Positions 8,031-17,075 of a DNA stretch of 26,871 nt are shown piece by piece. A program made the translations under genes and the position numbers. The DNA is from Chloroflexota bacterium (lineage in GTDB: Bacteria; Chloroflexota; Anaerolineae; Anaerolineales; Anaerolineaceae), in assembly GCA_029265085.1 (NCBI GenBank), contig JAJUJY010000046.1, positions 1 through 26,871 of the forward strand. The letters are read 5' to 3'. How positions within the stretch are numbered: position 1 is the first letter of the stretch; each line of letters starts with the position of its first letter. The notes beneath the pieces were generated by a model. It was not told the DNA's origin. It saw nothing but the letters and a program-made list of their open reading frames with translations, and did not search any database.

Positions 8031-9017
8031 ATGTTTTTGTTTGAACCTATCCCCTGGTATTCCGTATTAATGTGGTTCGTTGTTCTCGGCGCGTTAATTC
8101 TGCTTAATGAACTGGCACGCCTCAACAAATGGGTCTCATTAGGTCTCTTTTTGGTTTTACCCGCTGTTCTTACCTTTACCGTATGGAAGGAAACAGCCGG
8201 ACCCGGTACAAGCGTTGGCACATGGTTCCACTGGGCTAAAGTCTATTCAGCCTTAGCAGGTTGTCTCGGTTTCCTTGCAATCCGGAATATTAAAGGCTGG
8301 AGCACCAACAAGTACGCATTATTATTCCCCCCGCTCATCCTTTCAATCAACATCCTTGAAGCCGTGGTCCGCGATTTCCAGAGCACCGGTTTTAATGGGT
8401 TGGTCGATGGCGTCATCACGATTGGCGGTCCGTGGAATATTATGAACGGCATCGCTGGAATCATCAACATCATCACCATTACTGGTTGGATGGGCATTTT
8501 CATTGGAAAAGACAAAAAGAAAGACATGTTATGGCCAGATATGTTGTGGTTCTGGGTCATTGCCTATGACCTGTGGAACTTTGCCTATGTGTACAACTGT
8601 GTATCAGACCATGCTTTCTATGCTGGCGCTGCTCTGCTCATCTCCTGCACCATTCCTGCATTTTTCATCAAAAAAGGTGCCTGGTTACAACACCGTGCGC
8701 AAACTCTGGGCTTCTGGATGATGTTTGTCATGACCTTCCCCAGCTTTGTGGACACCTCCATTTTTGCAGTCAAGTCCTCCCACAGTGTAACCGCTTTATG
8801 GGTGGTCAGCGGCCTGTCGCTAGCTGCTAATATTGGTGTATTGATTTATGAAATTTACACTATTGCAAAGACCAAACGCAATCCGTTGAAGGAAGAATTG
8901 TACAGCCACCTGCCAGCTTTCCAGAAAGTAGCAGCATTAAGAGTAGATCCCCATGCCCGGAAATCAAAAAAATCAAATGCTCCCAAACTAAAACTGGAAA
9001 AATCGTTGGGAAAATAA
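8031..9017 (+). CDS. Polytopic membrane protein of unknown function (DUF5692-like)
   Basis: A 328-residue protein with about nine or ten hydrophobic segments and a basic, lysine-rich C-terminal tail (HARKSKKSNAPKLKLEKSLGK) that is probably cytoplasmic. The start at 8031 is supported by TAGGAG seven bases upstream; an in-frame TTG at 7986 lies before that site. Aromatic and charged residues within membrane segments (FEPIPWYSVLMWF; NILEAVVRDFQ; MLWFWVIAYDLWNFAYVYNC) suggest a buried polar site as in transporters or membrane enzymes, but no known catalytic motif is visible. From memory it resembles the DUF5692 family; I could not check this. It stands alone between its own promoter and terminator, so context gives no function. 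Confidence 0.8.
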   Translation: MFLFEPIPWYSVLMWFVVLGALILLNELARLNKWVSLGLFLVLPAVLTFTVWKETAGPGTSVGTWFHWAKVYSALAGCLGFLAIRNIKGWSTNKYALLFPPLILSINILEAVVRDFQSTGFNGLVDGVITIGGPWNIMNGIAGIINIITITGWMGIFIGKDKKKDMLWPDMLWFWVIAYDLWNFAYVYNCVSDHAFYAGAALLISCTIPAFFIKKGAWLQHRAQTLGFWMMFVMTFPSFVDTSIFAVKSSHSVTALWVVSGLSLAANIGVLIYEIYTIAKTKRNPLKEELYSHLPAFQKVAALRVDPHARKSKKSNAPKLKLEKSLGK

Positions 9018-9043
9018 CCGAATAGCTTTAAACAGAAATATGT

Positions 9044-9078
9044 AATAAGCGGTGCTGATTTTTTCAGCGCCGCTTATT
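9044..9078 (+). terminator. Intrinsic terminator after the membrane protein gene
   Basis: A 15-bp stem with one G-U pair (9044-9058 with 9064-9078; core AAGCGG/CCGCTT) and a 5-nt T loop begins 26 nt after the stop codon. The T-tract after it is short and interrupted. Confidence 0.75.
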
Positions 9079-9158
9079 TATTGGCTTCATGGTTCATTTT
9101 TCGAAACGCTAATGATAGAAATGGGGTTAATCATTACAAATTGAATGGCAAAAGTGGA

Positions 9159-9164
9159 TATAAT
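9159..9164 (+). promoter_or_regulatory. Possible -10 element for the GNAT-like gene
   Basis: A perfect TATAAT lies 32 bp before the ATG at 9197. No good -35 is found at standard spacing: TTGAAT at 9141-9146 is only 12 bp away. Support is therefore weak. Confidence 0.35.
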
Positions 9165-9196
9165 AGGTTCATTATCCCATCTCAAGGAATCCAATT

Positions 9197-10318
9197 ATGG
9201 CTATTGAAATCCGTGAAGTCAAATCCAACCATGATTTGAAGATCTTTGTCCGGTACCCCCTTACCCTGTATAAAAATAACCCATATTATGTTCCAAGCCT
9301 TTACGAAGACGAGATGAACACCCTCCGGGCGGATAAAAACCCGGCTTTTGCAGATGCGAAAGCACGCTACTGGTTAGCATATCGAGATGGGGAAGTTGTT
9401 GGCCGTGTAGCTGCCCTGCATGTACCCAAACACGAACATAAATGGGGGAATAAATATATCCGCTTTGGCTGGCTGGATTTTATTGATGACCCGGAAGTAG
9501 TGAAAGCATTGATGGGGAAAGTTGAGGAATGGGCAAAAGAACTTGGATTGGAAGGAATTCACGGACCGCTTGGCTTTACTGACCTGGATCGCGAGGGAAT
9601 GCTGATTGAAGGGTTCGAGGATATCGCTACCCTGGCGACCAATTATAATTATCCATATTACCAGAAGCGGATTGAGGAACTTGGTTATAACAAGGATACC
9701 GACTGGCTGGAATACGAGATTTATTTTACAGATAAAAACCTGGAAAAAGTGGAAAAAGCGGCGGAAATTGTAGCCAAACGATATCACCTTAAAATGTTTA
9801 ATGGCTCGAAAAAAGATTTACTCAAAATTGCGCCTCAAATCTTTGACGTTTTAGAAGAAGCCTACCGCCACCTTTACGGCACCGTCCCTCTCAGCCCAGC
9901 CCAGGTTCAGAATTATATCGACTCCTATTTTGGATTTGCCAATATAGATTTTATTCCGGTTGTTTTAGATGAAAATGACCGGGTTGTTGCCTTTGGCATC
10001 ACCTTCCCATCTTTTTCAAAAGCCCTGCAAAAAAGCAAAGGCCGGTTATTCCCATTGGGTTTCATTCATTTCTTAAGTGCCATGAAAAAGAATGACCGAG
10101 CTGACCTATACTTGATTGGGGTAAGAGACGAATATCTTGGAAAAGGCGTCAACAGCATGGTTATGCTGCCCATTTTTAAAGCGTTTATTAAATACGGTAT
10201 CAAATACGTGGAAACTAACCTGAACCTTGAAAACAATGACCACGTTCAAAACATGTGGAAATATTTTGATCACCGTCAGCACAAACGCGTTCGCTGCTTT
10301 GTGAAGCATCTTTCGTAG
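9197..10318 (+). CDS. GNAT-fold acyltransferase-like protein (YghO-like)
   Basis: A 373-residue cytoplasmic protein resembling the YghO-type group of large GNAT-like proteins. The N-terminal half carries REVKSNHDLKIFVRYPLTLY, then LAYRDGEVVGRVAAL, a strand pattern seen in the first half of the acetyltransferase fold. The C-terminal half carries LIGVRDEYLGKGVNSMVML (about residues 307-325), similar to the acyl-CoA-binding motif A, followed by NLNLENNDHVQNMWKYF. The middle segment IHGPLGFTDLDREGMLIEGF is strongly patterned and typical of this group. AAGGA precedes the ATG. It ends 129 nt before the DegV gene; no strong terminator lies between, so co-transcription is possible. The substrate is unknown. 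Confidence 0.75.
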   Translation: MAIEIREVKSNHDLKIFVRYPLTLYKNNPYYVPSLYEDEMNTLRADKNPAFADAKARYWLAYRDGEVVGRVAALHVPKHEHKWGNKYIRFGWLDFIDDPEVVKALMGKVEEWAKELGLEGIHGPLGFTDLDREGMLIEGFEDIATLATNYNYPYYQKRIEELGYNKDTDWLEYEIYFTDKNLEKVEKAAEIVAKRYHLKMFNGSKKDLLKIAPQIFDVLEEAYRHLYGTVPLSPAQVQNYIDSYFGFANIDFIPVVLDENDRVVAFGITFPSFSKALQKSKGRLFPLGFIHFLSAMKKNDRADLYLIGVRDEYLGKGVNSMVMLPIFKAFIKYGIKYVETNLNLENNDHVQNMWKYFDHRQHKRVRCFVKHLS

Positions 10319-10447
10319 CACTTCACACTGAAATTGTAATCAAATAAAATAATTGCATCAAACTGGTCGCCACAGACCTGCCAGTACCTGATTGATTATT
10401 CTCAGCATCCGGATTAGATCACAAATTAAAGAACAAGGAACAAAATA

Positions 10448-11299
10448 ATGACAAAAATTGCCATTGTTACCGATACTGACAGCAGTCTGCCCGAAGCCCT
10501 GGCCGCGAAATATGGCATCCGCCAGGTGCCGATTTGCCTAAATTTAGACAGTAAGACCTATGAAACTGGGGTCAACCTGGATGACCGCCTCTTGTTTCAG
10601 TACATGGCAACCGTTAAGCAATATCCAACCACTTCAGCGCCCTCACCAGCCGCCTTTGCCAAAGCATTCGAAGCGGCAATCCATGAAGGTGCGGAAACAA
10701 TTTTATGTATTTGCGTCTCAAGTGTAGTCAGCACCACCTATAATTCAGCCGTCATGGCTTCCAAAATGTTTGAACATGATATTGTCGTCATTGATTCACA
10801 ATATCTTTCAATTGGACAGGGATTTATGGCATTAACCGCTGCAGAAAGTATCTTAAATGGGGCTACAAGGGATGAAGTATTAAGCAAACTGGAAACGATG
10901 GGGAAAAGAATCCATACTTTTGCAGTATTACCCTCATTGAAATTTATTGCATTGAGCGGCCGGTTAAACAAATATTCAGCCAACATCGCTGATATTCTGG
11001 ACATAAAACCGATCCTGACTGTTCAAGATGGAAAGCTAGATGTGATCAGCCGCCAACGAACCATGAAGAAGGCCATTGAAAAAATGATCGAATTCCTTCA
11101 AGATGCAACCGGTGGCAAACCTGTAGAGCGCGGCGCCATCATTCACGCCAATTGCCCGGAAGATGGTCAAAAACTGCTTGAGAAATTAGCGTTTTTCCAA
11201 CCGGAATTAGAACCGTTTTTCTTGGCTGAATTTACTCCTGGCCTCTCCATTCATACTGGCCCTGGCACCGTTGGTGTCGCCATTCTGACGAAAGAGTAA
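10448..11299 (+). CDS. DegV family protein (FakB-like fatty-acid-binding)
   Basis: DegV proteins bind a single fatty acid; in Firmicutes the FakB members present it to the kinase FakA for phosphorylation. At 283 residues it is typical. Visible family motifs are the N-terminal IVTDTDSSLP (6-15), the PTTSAPSPAAF segment around residue 60, ILCICVSSVVSTTYNSA (residues about 84-100), and the C-terminal FTPGLSIHTGPGTVGVAI, which lines the head-group pocket. AAGGA lies before the ATG. No kinase partner is present in the window, so a role in fatty-acid activation is inferred from the family only. It converges on the GH13 gene with only 15 nt between stop codons and no obvious terminator. Confidence 0.9.
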   Translation: MTKIAIVTDTDSSLPEALAAKYGIRQVPICLNLDSKTYETGVNLDDRLLFQYMATVKQYPTTSAPSPAAFAKAFEAAIHEGAETILCICVSSVVSTTYNSAVMASKMFEHDIVVIDSQYLSIGQGFMALTAAESILNGATRDEVLSKLETMGKRIHTFAVLPSLKFIALSGRLNKYSANIADILDIKPILTVQDGKLDVISRQRTMKKAIEKMIEFLQDATGGKPVERGAIIHANCPEDGQKLLEKLAFFQPELEPFFLAEFTPGLSIHTGPGTVGVAILTKE

Positions 11300-11314
11300 C
11301 CCAAGGGCAATCCG

Positions 11315-12697
11315 TTAGGTTCGGGTGAGAATAATCGCTGATGCGGCAGGCACATCACCCAACTCGAGCATTCCATCGCGGGTAGTGAAAACCTGCCCAC
11401 TCTGGCTGTCTTTCCATGCGCTGCCGTGTTGTTTAACCGGTAAAGACACTCCCGGAATTTTTTCGCGCGGGTTCAAAACCACAATCACTTCATCTTCGCC
11501 TAAAGCCATCCGGTAAGCAAACACGCCATTAAAGGCGAACAATGTCTCCCGTTTTCCCCGGCGCATGGCCGGGTGCTCGCTGCGTATCTGGATTAAACGC
11601 TTAAAAAGCTTTTGTACGCGCTGGTCCCAGCGATCTTGATCCCAGGGCATTGGACGGCGGCAGTCCGGGTCTGTTTCACCCGTCATCCCAATTTCATCCC
11701 CATAATAGATCATCGGAACGCCTGGGGTAGTCATCACATAGGTCAAGGCAACCGCCAGCGCCTGAAAATCGCCGCGCAAAGTGGTCAGAATCCGTGTTGT
11801 ATCATGGCTGTCCAGCAAGTTGAACATGGCAAGGCTGGCCTGTCCATGCAGGTCTGCCAGCATGCCGGTCTCAAAAGCGAAATCTTCCCCATCCAAGACG
11901 TGTGTCAGGCAGTAATCCAGCAGCAAATCCCGCAAACGATAAATCGTTACACCATCAAAGATATCTCCCTGGATCCAGGGTGCAGCATCCCGCCAGACCT
12001 CACCTACCATGTAGGCCTGGGGATTCACCTGGCGAACCACCTGCCGGAATTCCCTCCAAAAATCAAACGGGATTTTAAACGGCACATCCAATCGCCAGCC
12101 ATCAATCCCGAATTCTTCAACCCAATATCGCCCAACTTTGAGGATAAATTCTTGCACTGGGCGGTGAGCGTGGTTAAATTTGGGCAGATAAATCGCTCCC
12201 CCGCAAGTCATGTAGGATAGCGGTTCAGTGCAAACAGGGAAAGAACGCACCAAAAACCAATCCTGGTATGGTGAATTTTCGCCACTGGCAATCAAATCCT
12301 GAAATTGCGGGAACTCTGCGCCGCAATGATTGAATACGCCATCCAAAATGATCCGCATCCCTCGGCGGTGAAGCTCATCCACCAGCTTTTTGAAGGTTTC
12401 ATTGGAGCCAAATGCCGGGTCAATTTGAAAATAATCTGCCGCATCATATTTGTGGTTGGTGCGGGCTTTAAAGATTGGATTGAGATAGAGCGCAGTGATT
12501 CCTAGATCTTGCAGATAATCTAACCGGTCGATGATGCCCTGCAAATCTCCGCCAAAAAAATTTTCGCGCGTGGGTAAATCATTCCAGGAGGTTGCACCAG
12601 CAGGATCATTACCAGGATCGCCATTGCAAAAACGTTCCGGAAAAATTTGGTAAAAAACGGCATCGGGAACCCAGGCAGGGATAGAAGGCTCAATCAT
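11315..12697 (-). CDS. GH13 alpha-glucan hydrolase (cyclomaltodextrinase / neopullulanase-like)
   Basis: A GH13 (alpha/beta)8-barrel enzyme of 460 residues. The conserved regions are DGVFNH (119-124), GWRLD with nucleophile Asp204, GEVW with acid/base Glu233, and LLDSHD with His298/Asp299. QIFPERFCNGDP near the N-terminus is typical of neopullulanase, cyclomaltodextrinase and maltogenic amylase. It lacks the N-terminal starch-binding domain many of those carry, so it starts directly with the barrel, and it has no signal peptide. It should therefore act in the cytoplasm on imported maltodextrins. It is the last gene of the LacI/ABC/GH15 operon, 15 nt after the GH15 stop. Exact specificity (cyclodextrin, maltooligosaccharide, pullulan fragments) cannot be read here. 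Confidence 0.9.
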   Translation of the reverse strand: MIEPSIPAWVPDAVFYQIFPERFCNGDPGNDPAGATSWNDLPTRENFFGGDLQGIIDRLDYLQDLGITALYLNPIFKARTNHKYDAADYFQIDPAFGSNETFKKLVDELHRRGMRIILDGVFNHCGAEFPQFQDLIASGENSPYQDWFLVRSFPVCTEPLSYMTCGGAIYLPKFNHAHRPVQEFILKVGRYWVEEFGIDGWRLDVPFKIPFDFWREFRQVVRQVNPQAYMVGEVWRDAAPWIQGDIFDGVTIYRLRDLLLDYCLTHVLDGEDFAFETGMLADLHGQASLAMFNLLDSHDTTRILTTLRGDFQALAVALTYVMTTPGVPMIYYGDEIGMTGETDPDCRRPMPWDQDRWDQRVQKLFKRLIQIRSEHPAMRRGKRETLFAFNGVFAYRMALGEDEVIVVLNPREKIPGVSLPVKQHGSAWKDSQSGQVFTTRDGMLELGDVPAASAIILTRT

Positions 12698-12712
12698 CGT
12701 TAGACCTCATTA

Positions 12713-13801
12713 TCATGATAATCGTTGTTCAGCTTCAAGCAAAGCGTGCCGGAGGATCAGATATTGGGCATGCGACCATAACAATGGAGTCGCCACATTT
12801 CCCCACCGGTTCGTCCACACCGATAAATAATCCGGCGCATTTAGATTTTCGGCCACTTGCTCCGGCAGCTCACCCGATGGCGCGGCCTGCGCCTCAATCC
12901 ATGCGACCTGGCGGCGCGCCAACTCCAAATCTCCGGCAGCGCAGGCTACCCAACCCAGGCAAGCCGAAAGTAAAACCCACTCGCCGCCGCCGTAATAGGT
13001 GTCCGCTGCATAACGCCGCACACCACCCGTAGAGCTAACCAGTTCTTTTTGAATTTGGTTCAATGTAGCCTGGAAAAGCACATCATCGACCGGAAAAATC
13101 CGATATGGTTCGGCCAAAAACAGCAAGTTGGCATCCACAACCGGATCGTTCTTTACCAGCTTCACCAGGTGACCATTAATCACGGCGTTTTCGAAAATGT
13201 AAGCCTGAATTTCTTCAGCCGATTTCTGCGCCTGTTCGTCCAAAAGCAAACGGCTTAAAGCCATCAGACCTGCATAAACCGCGCCCAACGAATGCGTGGA
13301 AATCTGGTCCTCGTTCTCTTCCCAACAGTCAGAACAGGGGAAGCGCCATAAAGCGGACAGGTAGTCGCGCACAAGGGTCAAAAGAGGAACATCATCCGGT
13401 GAAATCACTCGATTGGTCTTTTTAAGATGCTGTTCGTATGCCCAGGCCCAGGTGCCCAGGCCGTCCAATTGATGGTGACCCCAATTGCCTGGAATTTCAA
13501 GCCCATCGGCGCTAAACCGGCTGTGCAAACAATCGCTGGCGGGTGGCAGCACCCCAGACCTGACCTGTTGAATGCAGGCCGTCATTTTTTCCTGGTAGCG
13601 GCGCAGCACACCCATCACCCACTGATGAAAACGATCTGCACTTTGCGTTTCACCCCATAAATCCAGTGCATAAGCGCAGAAAGAACCATCTCGAAACCAG
13701 ACATACCGGTATGTAGGAAAATTTGGGCAGGCAAGATACCCACCGCCTGATTGTTGGTATTTTAACAACAGGTCGATACTTGTTTGGTAGAGTGATTGCA
13801 T
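12713..13801 (-). CDS. GH15 glucoamylase-like glucan 1,4-alpha-glucosidase
   Basis: An (alpha/alpha)6-barrel GH15 protein releasing glucose from non-reducing ends. Visible motifs are YVWFRDGS (33-40), HHQLDGLGTWAWAY (109-122), DCWEE (158-162, containing the general acid Glu) and SGELPEQ (309-315, containing the general base, probably Glu314). At 362 residues it is only the catalytic barrel: bacterial glucoamylases usually also have an N-terminal beta-sandwich domain and exceed 600 residues. There is no signal peptide. Its ribosome site (AAAGGA) lies in the last codons of the upstream permease gene, implying translational coupling. With the GH13 enzyme it would convert imported maltodextrin to glucose. 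Trehalase-type or isomaltose activity occurs in the family and cannot be excluded. Confidence 0.85.
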   Translation of the reverse strand: MQSLYQTSIDLLLKYQQSGGGYLACPNFPTYRYVWFRDGSFCAYALDLWGETQSADRFHQWVMGVLRRYQEKMTACIQQVRSGVLPPASDCLHSRFSADGLEIPGNWGHHQLDGLGTWAWAYEQHLKKTNRVISPDDVPLLTLVRDYLSALWRFPCSDCWEENEDQISTHSLGAVYAGLMALSRLLLDEQAQKSAEEIQAYIFENAVINGHLVKLVKNDPVVDANLLFLAEPYRIFPVDDVLFQATLNQIQKELVSSTGGVRRYAADTYYGGGEWVLLSACLGWVACAAGDLELARRQVAWIEAQAAPSGELPEQVAENLNAPDYLSVWTNRWGNVATPLLWSHAQYLILRHALLEAEQRLS

Positions 13802-13803
13802 AC

Positions 13804-14643
13804 TTATCCTTTAACAGCGCCAGCAGCGATTCCTTTTACAAAATATTTTTGTAACGCAATAAATAAGATGATAACCGGCGCAATGGCAATGAGTGAGGCT
13901 GCAAATATCAGTCCCCAGTCTGAATTATGTGTACCTTGAAATGCGGCAATCGCTACCGGTAAGGTGCGTACTTCAGGATCATTCAAGATGGTCATTGCCC
14001 AAACATATTCATCCCAGGCGCCCAGCGAAGCAAAAATTGCCGAAGTGGCCAGGGCAGGCTTGCACAAGGGCAAAATAATCCGCCAATAGATATCCCAGGC
14101 AGTTGCGCCATCCATTTGAGCAGCCTCTTCAATCTCTACCGGCACTTGCTCGATAAACCCTCGCAGCAAAAAAGTGGCCAGTGGAATATTTTGGGCAACA
14201 TAGAGAAAAATCAACCCGCTCAGATGATTAATCAGCTTGAATTGAACAGCCAAAATAAACTGAGGAACAATCAAGGTCATGGCTGGCATCATCATGAAAA
14301 ACATCACCAGGTAAAACAACGGCTTTTTCAAGAAAAAATTAAAGCGCGCAAAAGCAAAAGCCATCATCGATCCCAACCAGACAACCAACACCGAAGTAAT
14401 TACCGTCACTTTCAGGCTGCTGAGGAAAAAACTGCCAAATTTATTGGATGTCCAGGCATTAATAAAATTTTGAATCGTCGGGTGGCTGGGAATAATCTTG
14501 GGCGGCAATTCAAAAACGAATAATGGCCCTTTCAGCGAGGTGCTGATCATATAAATAAATGGAAAAACCGTGATAAAGGCAAAAACAACCAAAAGAAGGG
14601 TATAACTGATCTGTCGAATCCGTTGTGTAGTTCGTAAACTCAT
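13804..14643 (-). CDS. Carbohydrate ABC transporter permease, MalG type
   Basis: Inner-membrane subunit of a CUT1 sugar importer with six predicted membrane segments and 279 residues. The N-terminus FITVFPFIYMISTSLKG and the cytoplasmic coupling (EAA) loop VEIEEAAQMDGATAWDIYWRIILPL are diagnostic of MalG-like permeases. I chose ATG 14643 because GAGGGG precedes it by about seven bases; a GTG at 14658 overlaps the stop codon of the MalF-like gene and has no ribosome site. It pairs with the MalF-like protein and the lipoprotein of the same operon. The substrate is probably maltodextrin, from the two alpha-glucan hydrolases that follow. Confidence 0.93.
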   Translation of the reverse strand: MSLRTTQRIRQISYTLLLVVFAFITVFPFIYMISTSLKGPLFVFELPPKIIPSHPTIQNFINAWTSNKFGSFFLSSLKVTVITSVLVVWLGSMMAFAFARFNFFLKKPLFYLVMFFMMMPAMTLIVPQFILAVQFKLINHLSGLIFLYVAQNIPLATFLLRGFIEQVPVEIEEAAQMDGATAWDIYWRIILPLCKPALATSAIFASLGAWDEYVWAMTILNDPEVRTLPVAIAAFQGTHNSDWGLIFAASLIAIAPVIILFIALQKYFVKGIAAGAVKG

Positions 14644-14654
14644 CTCGATACCCC

Positions 14655-15551
14655 TCACGCAGTAATTTCGACAGGCCGCTGCAAACGCAGTTGAAACTGG
14701 CTAATCGCAAAAACAATTGCAGCCAGGATGAAAGAAACGGCACTGGAATAACCGTAATCCAGATCAGTAAAGGCCAGGTAATACATGTAGGACAAAAGGA
14801 CCTCTGTACGGTGCAGCGGACCACCGCCGGTGATCAACGCCACCTGGATATAAGCCTGAAAAGCGCCGATGGTCAGCATAATAAACACCAGGATAATGGT
14901 CGGTAACAGAAGCGGTAATTTAATGTACAGCAGAGTCTGAAAATCATTCGCGCCATCAATAGAGGCCGCACTGAAACATTCCTCTGGGAGTACCTGCAAG
15001 GCTGCCAATATGATCACCATCGTCCAGCCCACCCCTTTCCAGATCCCCAGGCTGCAAATCGCAACCCAGGCTGTATTGGCCTCATTCAGCCAGGGCACAG
15101 GTGTAGCGAGAATATGAAATACATCCACCAATATGTAATTGACCAATCCAGCCGGTGAAGAATTGAATAAATATTTAAATAGCAGCGAAACAACCACCCA
15201 CGAAGTAACTACTGGCAAATAATACAGAACCCGAAAAATCACCTGTCCGCGTAAAAGCCGGTCCACCATTAAAGCTACCAGAATTCCCAGGAACAACTGC
15301 CCGGCAACCGTAACGACGGCATACAATGCCGTATTCTTGAGAGCCGCCCAAAACAAAGGATCATTGGCTGCCTGCACATAATGGGCAAACCCCACAAACG
15401 GGCTGGGTCGTCCTGGCATCAATTGCCAGTCATGCAGACTGATGTTCAGCGCCTGGATCATTGGATACACCAGCCAGACTGCCATGAAAACCATTCCCGG
15501 CAGGAGAAAGAGGTAGGGAACCAGGTGTTTTTGAAAATATCGTGAGCGCAT
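14655..15551 (-). CDS. Carbohydrate ABC transporter permease, MalF/UgpA type
   Basis: Inner-membrane subunit of the CUT1 importer, 298 residues with six hydrophobic segments. Start YLFLLPGMVFMAVWLVYPMIQALNISLHDW and EAA loop LPEECFSAASIDGANDFQTL are typical of the MalF/UgpA group; the large periplasmic loop of E. coli MalF is absent, as in most such permeases. The ribosome site is weak. A GC-rich hairpin separates it from the binding-protein gene upstream, which would lower its expression relative to the lipoprotein. It ends just before the MalG-like start. Confidence 0.93.
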   Translation of the reverse strand: MRSRYFQKHLVPYLFLLPGMVFMAVWLVYPMIQALNISLHDWQLMPGRPSPFVGFAHYVQAANDPLFWAALKNTALYAVVTVAGQLFLGILVALMVDRLLRGQVIFRVLYYLPVVTSWVVVSLLFKYLFNSSPAGLVNYILVDVFHILATPVPWLNEANTAWVAICSLGIWKGVGWTMVIILAALQVLPEECFSAASIDGANDFQTLLYIKLPLLLPTIILVFIMLTIGAFQAYIQVALITGGGPLHRTEVLLSYMYYLAFTDLDYGYSSAVSFILAAIVFAISQFQLRLQRPVEITA

Positions 15552-15582
15552 AGAAATTTTCTTGGTGAGAATTTGAATATAG

Positions 15583-15617
15583 AAGCGGCCGGCCTTCTGA
15601 AAGCAGTCCGGCCGCTT
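15583..15617 (-). terminator. Hairpin between binding-protein and permease genes (attenuating or stabilising)
   Basis: A perfect 10-bp GC-rich stem (AAGCGGCCGG at 15583-15592 with CCGGCCGCTT at 15608-15617) has a 15-nt loop and lies 16 nt past the binding-protein stop. On the transcribed strand it is followed by TCTATATTC rather than a run of T. It probably causes partial termination or protects the upstream message, since the downstream genes lack their own visible promoter. Confidence 0.7.
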
Positions 15618-15632
15618 TTGAACACAAACAGC

Positions 15633-16955
15633 TTATTTCAACAATTCATCAATCTTTGCAGCGGCCTGATCCAATGCCTGCTGCGGGGTCATTTCTTTGC
15701 GCAGGATCAACTGGCCGGCATCCGTGATAATCTGATCCATCTTTGACCAGGCGGGATGCGCAGGGCGCGCCTTGGAAGTCTTCAATTGTTCCATGAACGC
15801 CGGGTAGTACGGGTGATTCTTCATGTAGTCAGAGTTTGCTGCATCCGCCAACACCGGAATCTGGCCAACCTCAGCCATCTTGAGCTGGTATTCAGGCGAC
15901 AAAAGGAAGCGCATGAATTCAATCGCTTCGGCCTGGTGCTGTGATTGCTGGAAGAGAACCACATCTTCGCCGCCGACCACATCGATCGAACCTGCTTCAC
16001 CGGCTGGAAAAGCGCTGGCGTAGATTTGTTTATCAGGGAATTGCGATTGAACAATCGGGTACGTCCAGGGGCCGTTATCCAGATTAGCATACATATCCTG
16101 AGCAAAACCAGTCCACACGTCCACGCCATTTCCAAGCACAACCGGGGCCATGCAGCCTTCATCATACAGCTTAAGCCACAACTCATAAGCAGCCACTGTC
16201 TTGGGGCCGTTCAGATAACCGGTCGCGGTAGTCATTTCGGGATCCATCACATCGCCGCCCATGCTCCAAATCCAGGGCAAAACGGTCCAGGCGAACGTGC
16301 CATCAGTAGCGAATAAATAAGCATCTTTGTTGGCCGCTTTTAATGCCTGGCATTGCGCTTCCAGTTCGGAAATATTTTTCGCAGGGGCTTCGATTCCAGC
16401 CAGATCATACATTTCTTTATTGTATAACCAGACCTTGGTATTGGTGTCCAGAGGCAGGCCGTAATAATGACCCTTCCACAAATTGGTGCTGAGAGGGCCA
16501 GGGAAGACTTTGGATTGGTAGTCAGCAAAATCTGGCATGGCCTCATCCAACGCCACCAGTGCGCCCATATCCGCAAGTTCAGGAACCCAAATAATATCCG
16601 AGCGGATCAAATCGGGAGCAACACCACCGGCAATCGCCGTAATCAACTTGCGATGAAAATCCTCATATGGAACCGAGAGGGCCTGGATTTTGATATTGGG
16701 ATGTTGTTCTTCAAACATTGGGATGAGAGTCTCGGTCAGCATTTTATTTTCTGCCGAAGTCTCATTGTAAGCATGCCAGAAGGTCAACGTAACCGGACCC
16801 TCAGGTTCGGGAGTAGGCTCAACAATAACTGTCTCTTTCACCACAACCGGGTCAGCAGGTTTCACTTCTGGGGCAGCGGTTGGCGCCGAGGCACAAGCGC
16901 TTAATAAGGTGGCAACAATAACCAGAACAGAAAGAAGCAAAGGTAACTTTTTCAT
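15633..16955 (-). CDS. Sugar ABC transporter substrate-binding lipoprotein (MalE-like)
   Basis: Family 1 extracellular solute-binding protein of 440 residues, anchored outside the cytoplasmic membrane. The signal sequence starts MKKLPLLLSVLVIVATLLSAC with the lipobox Cys at residue 21. A proline- and valine-rich linker follows before LTFWHAYNETSAENK, the usual first strand of this fold. LPLDTNTKVWLYNKEMYDLAGI and the C-terminal YQLKMAEVGQIPVL are typical of maltose-type binding proteins. Start 16955 is chosen for the signal peptide and an upstream GGAG; the open frame reaches 16985 but adds non-signal sequence. Ligand assignment to maltodextrins rests on the GH15 and GH13 genes in the operon. 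Confidence 0.93.
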   Translation of the reverse strand: MKKLPLLLSVLVIVATLLSACASAPTAAPEVKPADPVVVKETVIVEPTPEPEGPVTLTFWHAYNETSAENKMLTETLIPMFEEQHPNIKIQALSVPYEDFHRKLITAIAGGVAPDLIRSDIIWVPELADMGALVALDEAMPDFADYQSKVFPGPLSTNLWKGHYYGLPLDTNTKVWLYNKEMYDLAGIEAPAKNISELEAQCQALKAANKDAYLFATDGTFAWTVLPWIWSMGGDVMDPEMTTATGYLNGPKTVAAYELWLKLYDEGCMAPVVLGNGVDVWTGFAQDMYANLDNGPWTYPIVQSQFPDKQIYASAFPAGEAGSIDVVGGEDVVLFQQSQHQAEAIEFMRFLLSPEYQLKMAEVGQIPVLADAANSDYMKNHPYYPAFMEQLKTSKARPAHPAWSKMDQIITDAGQLILRKEMTPQQALDQAAAKIDELLK

Positions 16956-17075
16956 GGGGTCATTCTCCGTAAAAAGACAGGTCAAATGAGATAAGGTTGG
17001 ATTGGATCAGCAGATCACATGGTAACGAACGTTTGATTTATTTTCCAGGAATACTCCTTTCGGCAGAGAGACTAC

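Noticed and set aside
9141..9164. TTGAAT/TATAAT pair before the GNAT-like gene as a full promoter
   Set aside because: Spacing is only 12 bp, too short for a sigma-70 promoter. Only the -10 was kept, at low confidence.
12709..12722. Perfect 14-bp palindrome ATTATCATGATAAT between the GH15 and GH13 genes
   Set aside because: It overlaps the GH15 stop codon, has no second copy seen in the window and is too AT-rich to serve as a terminator.
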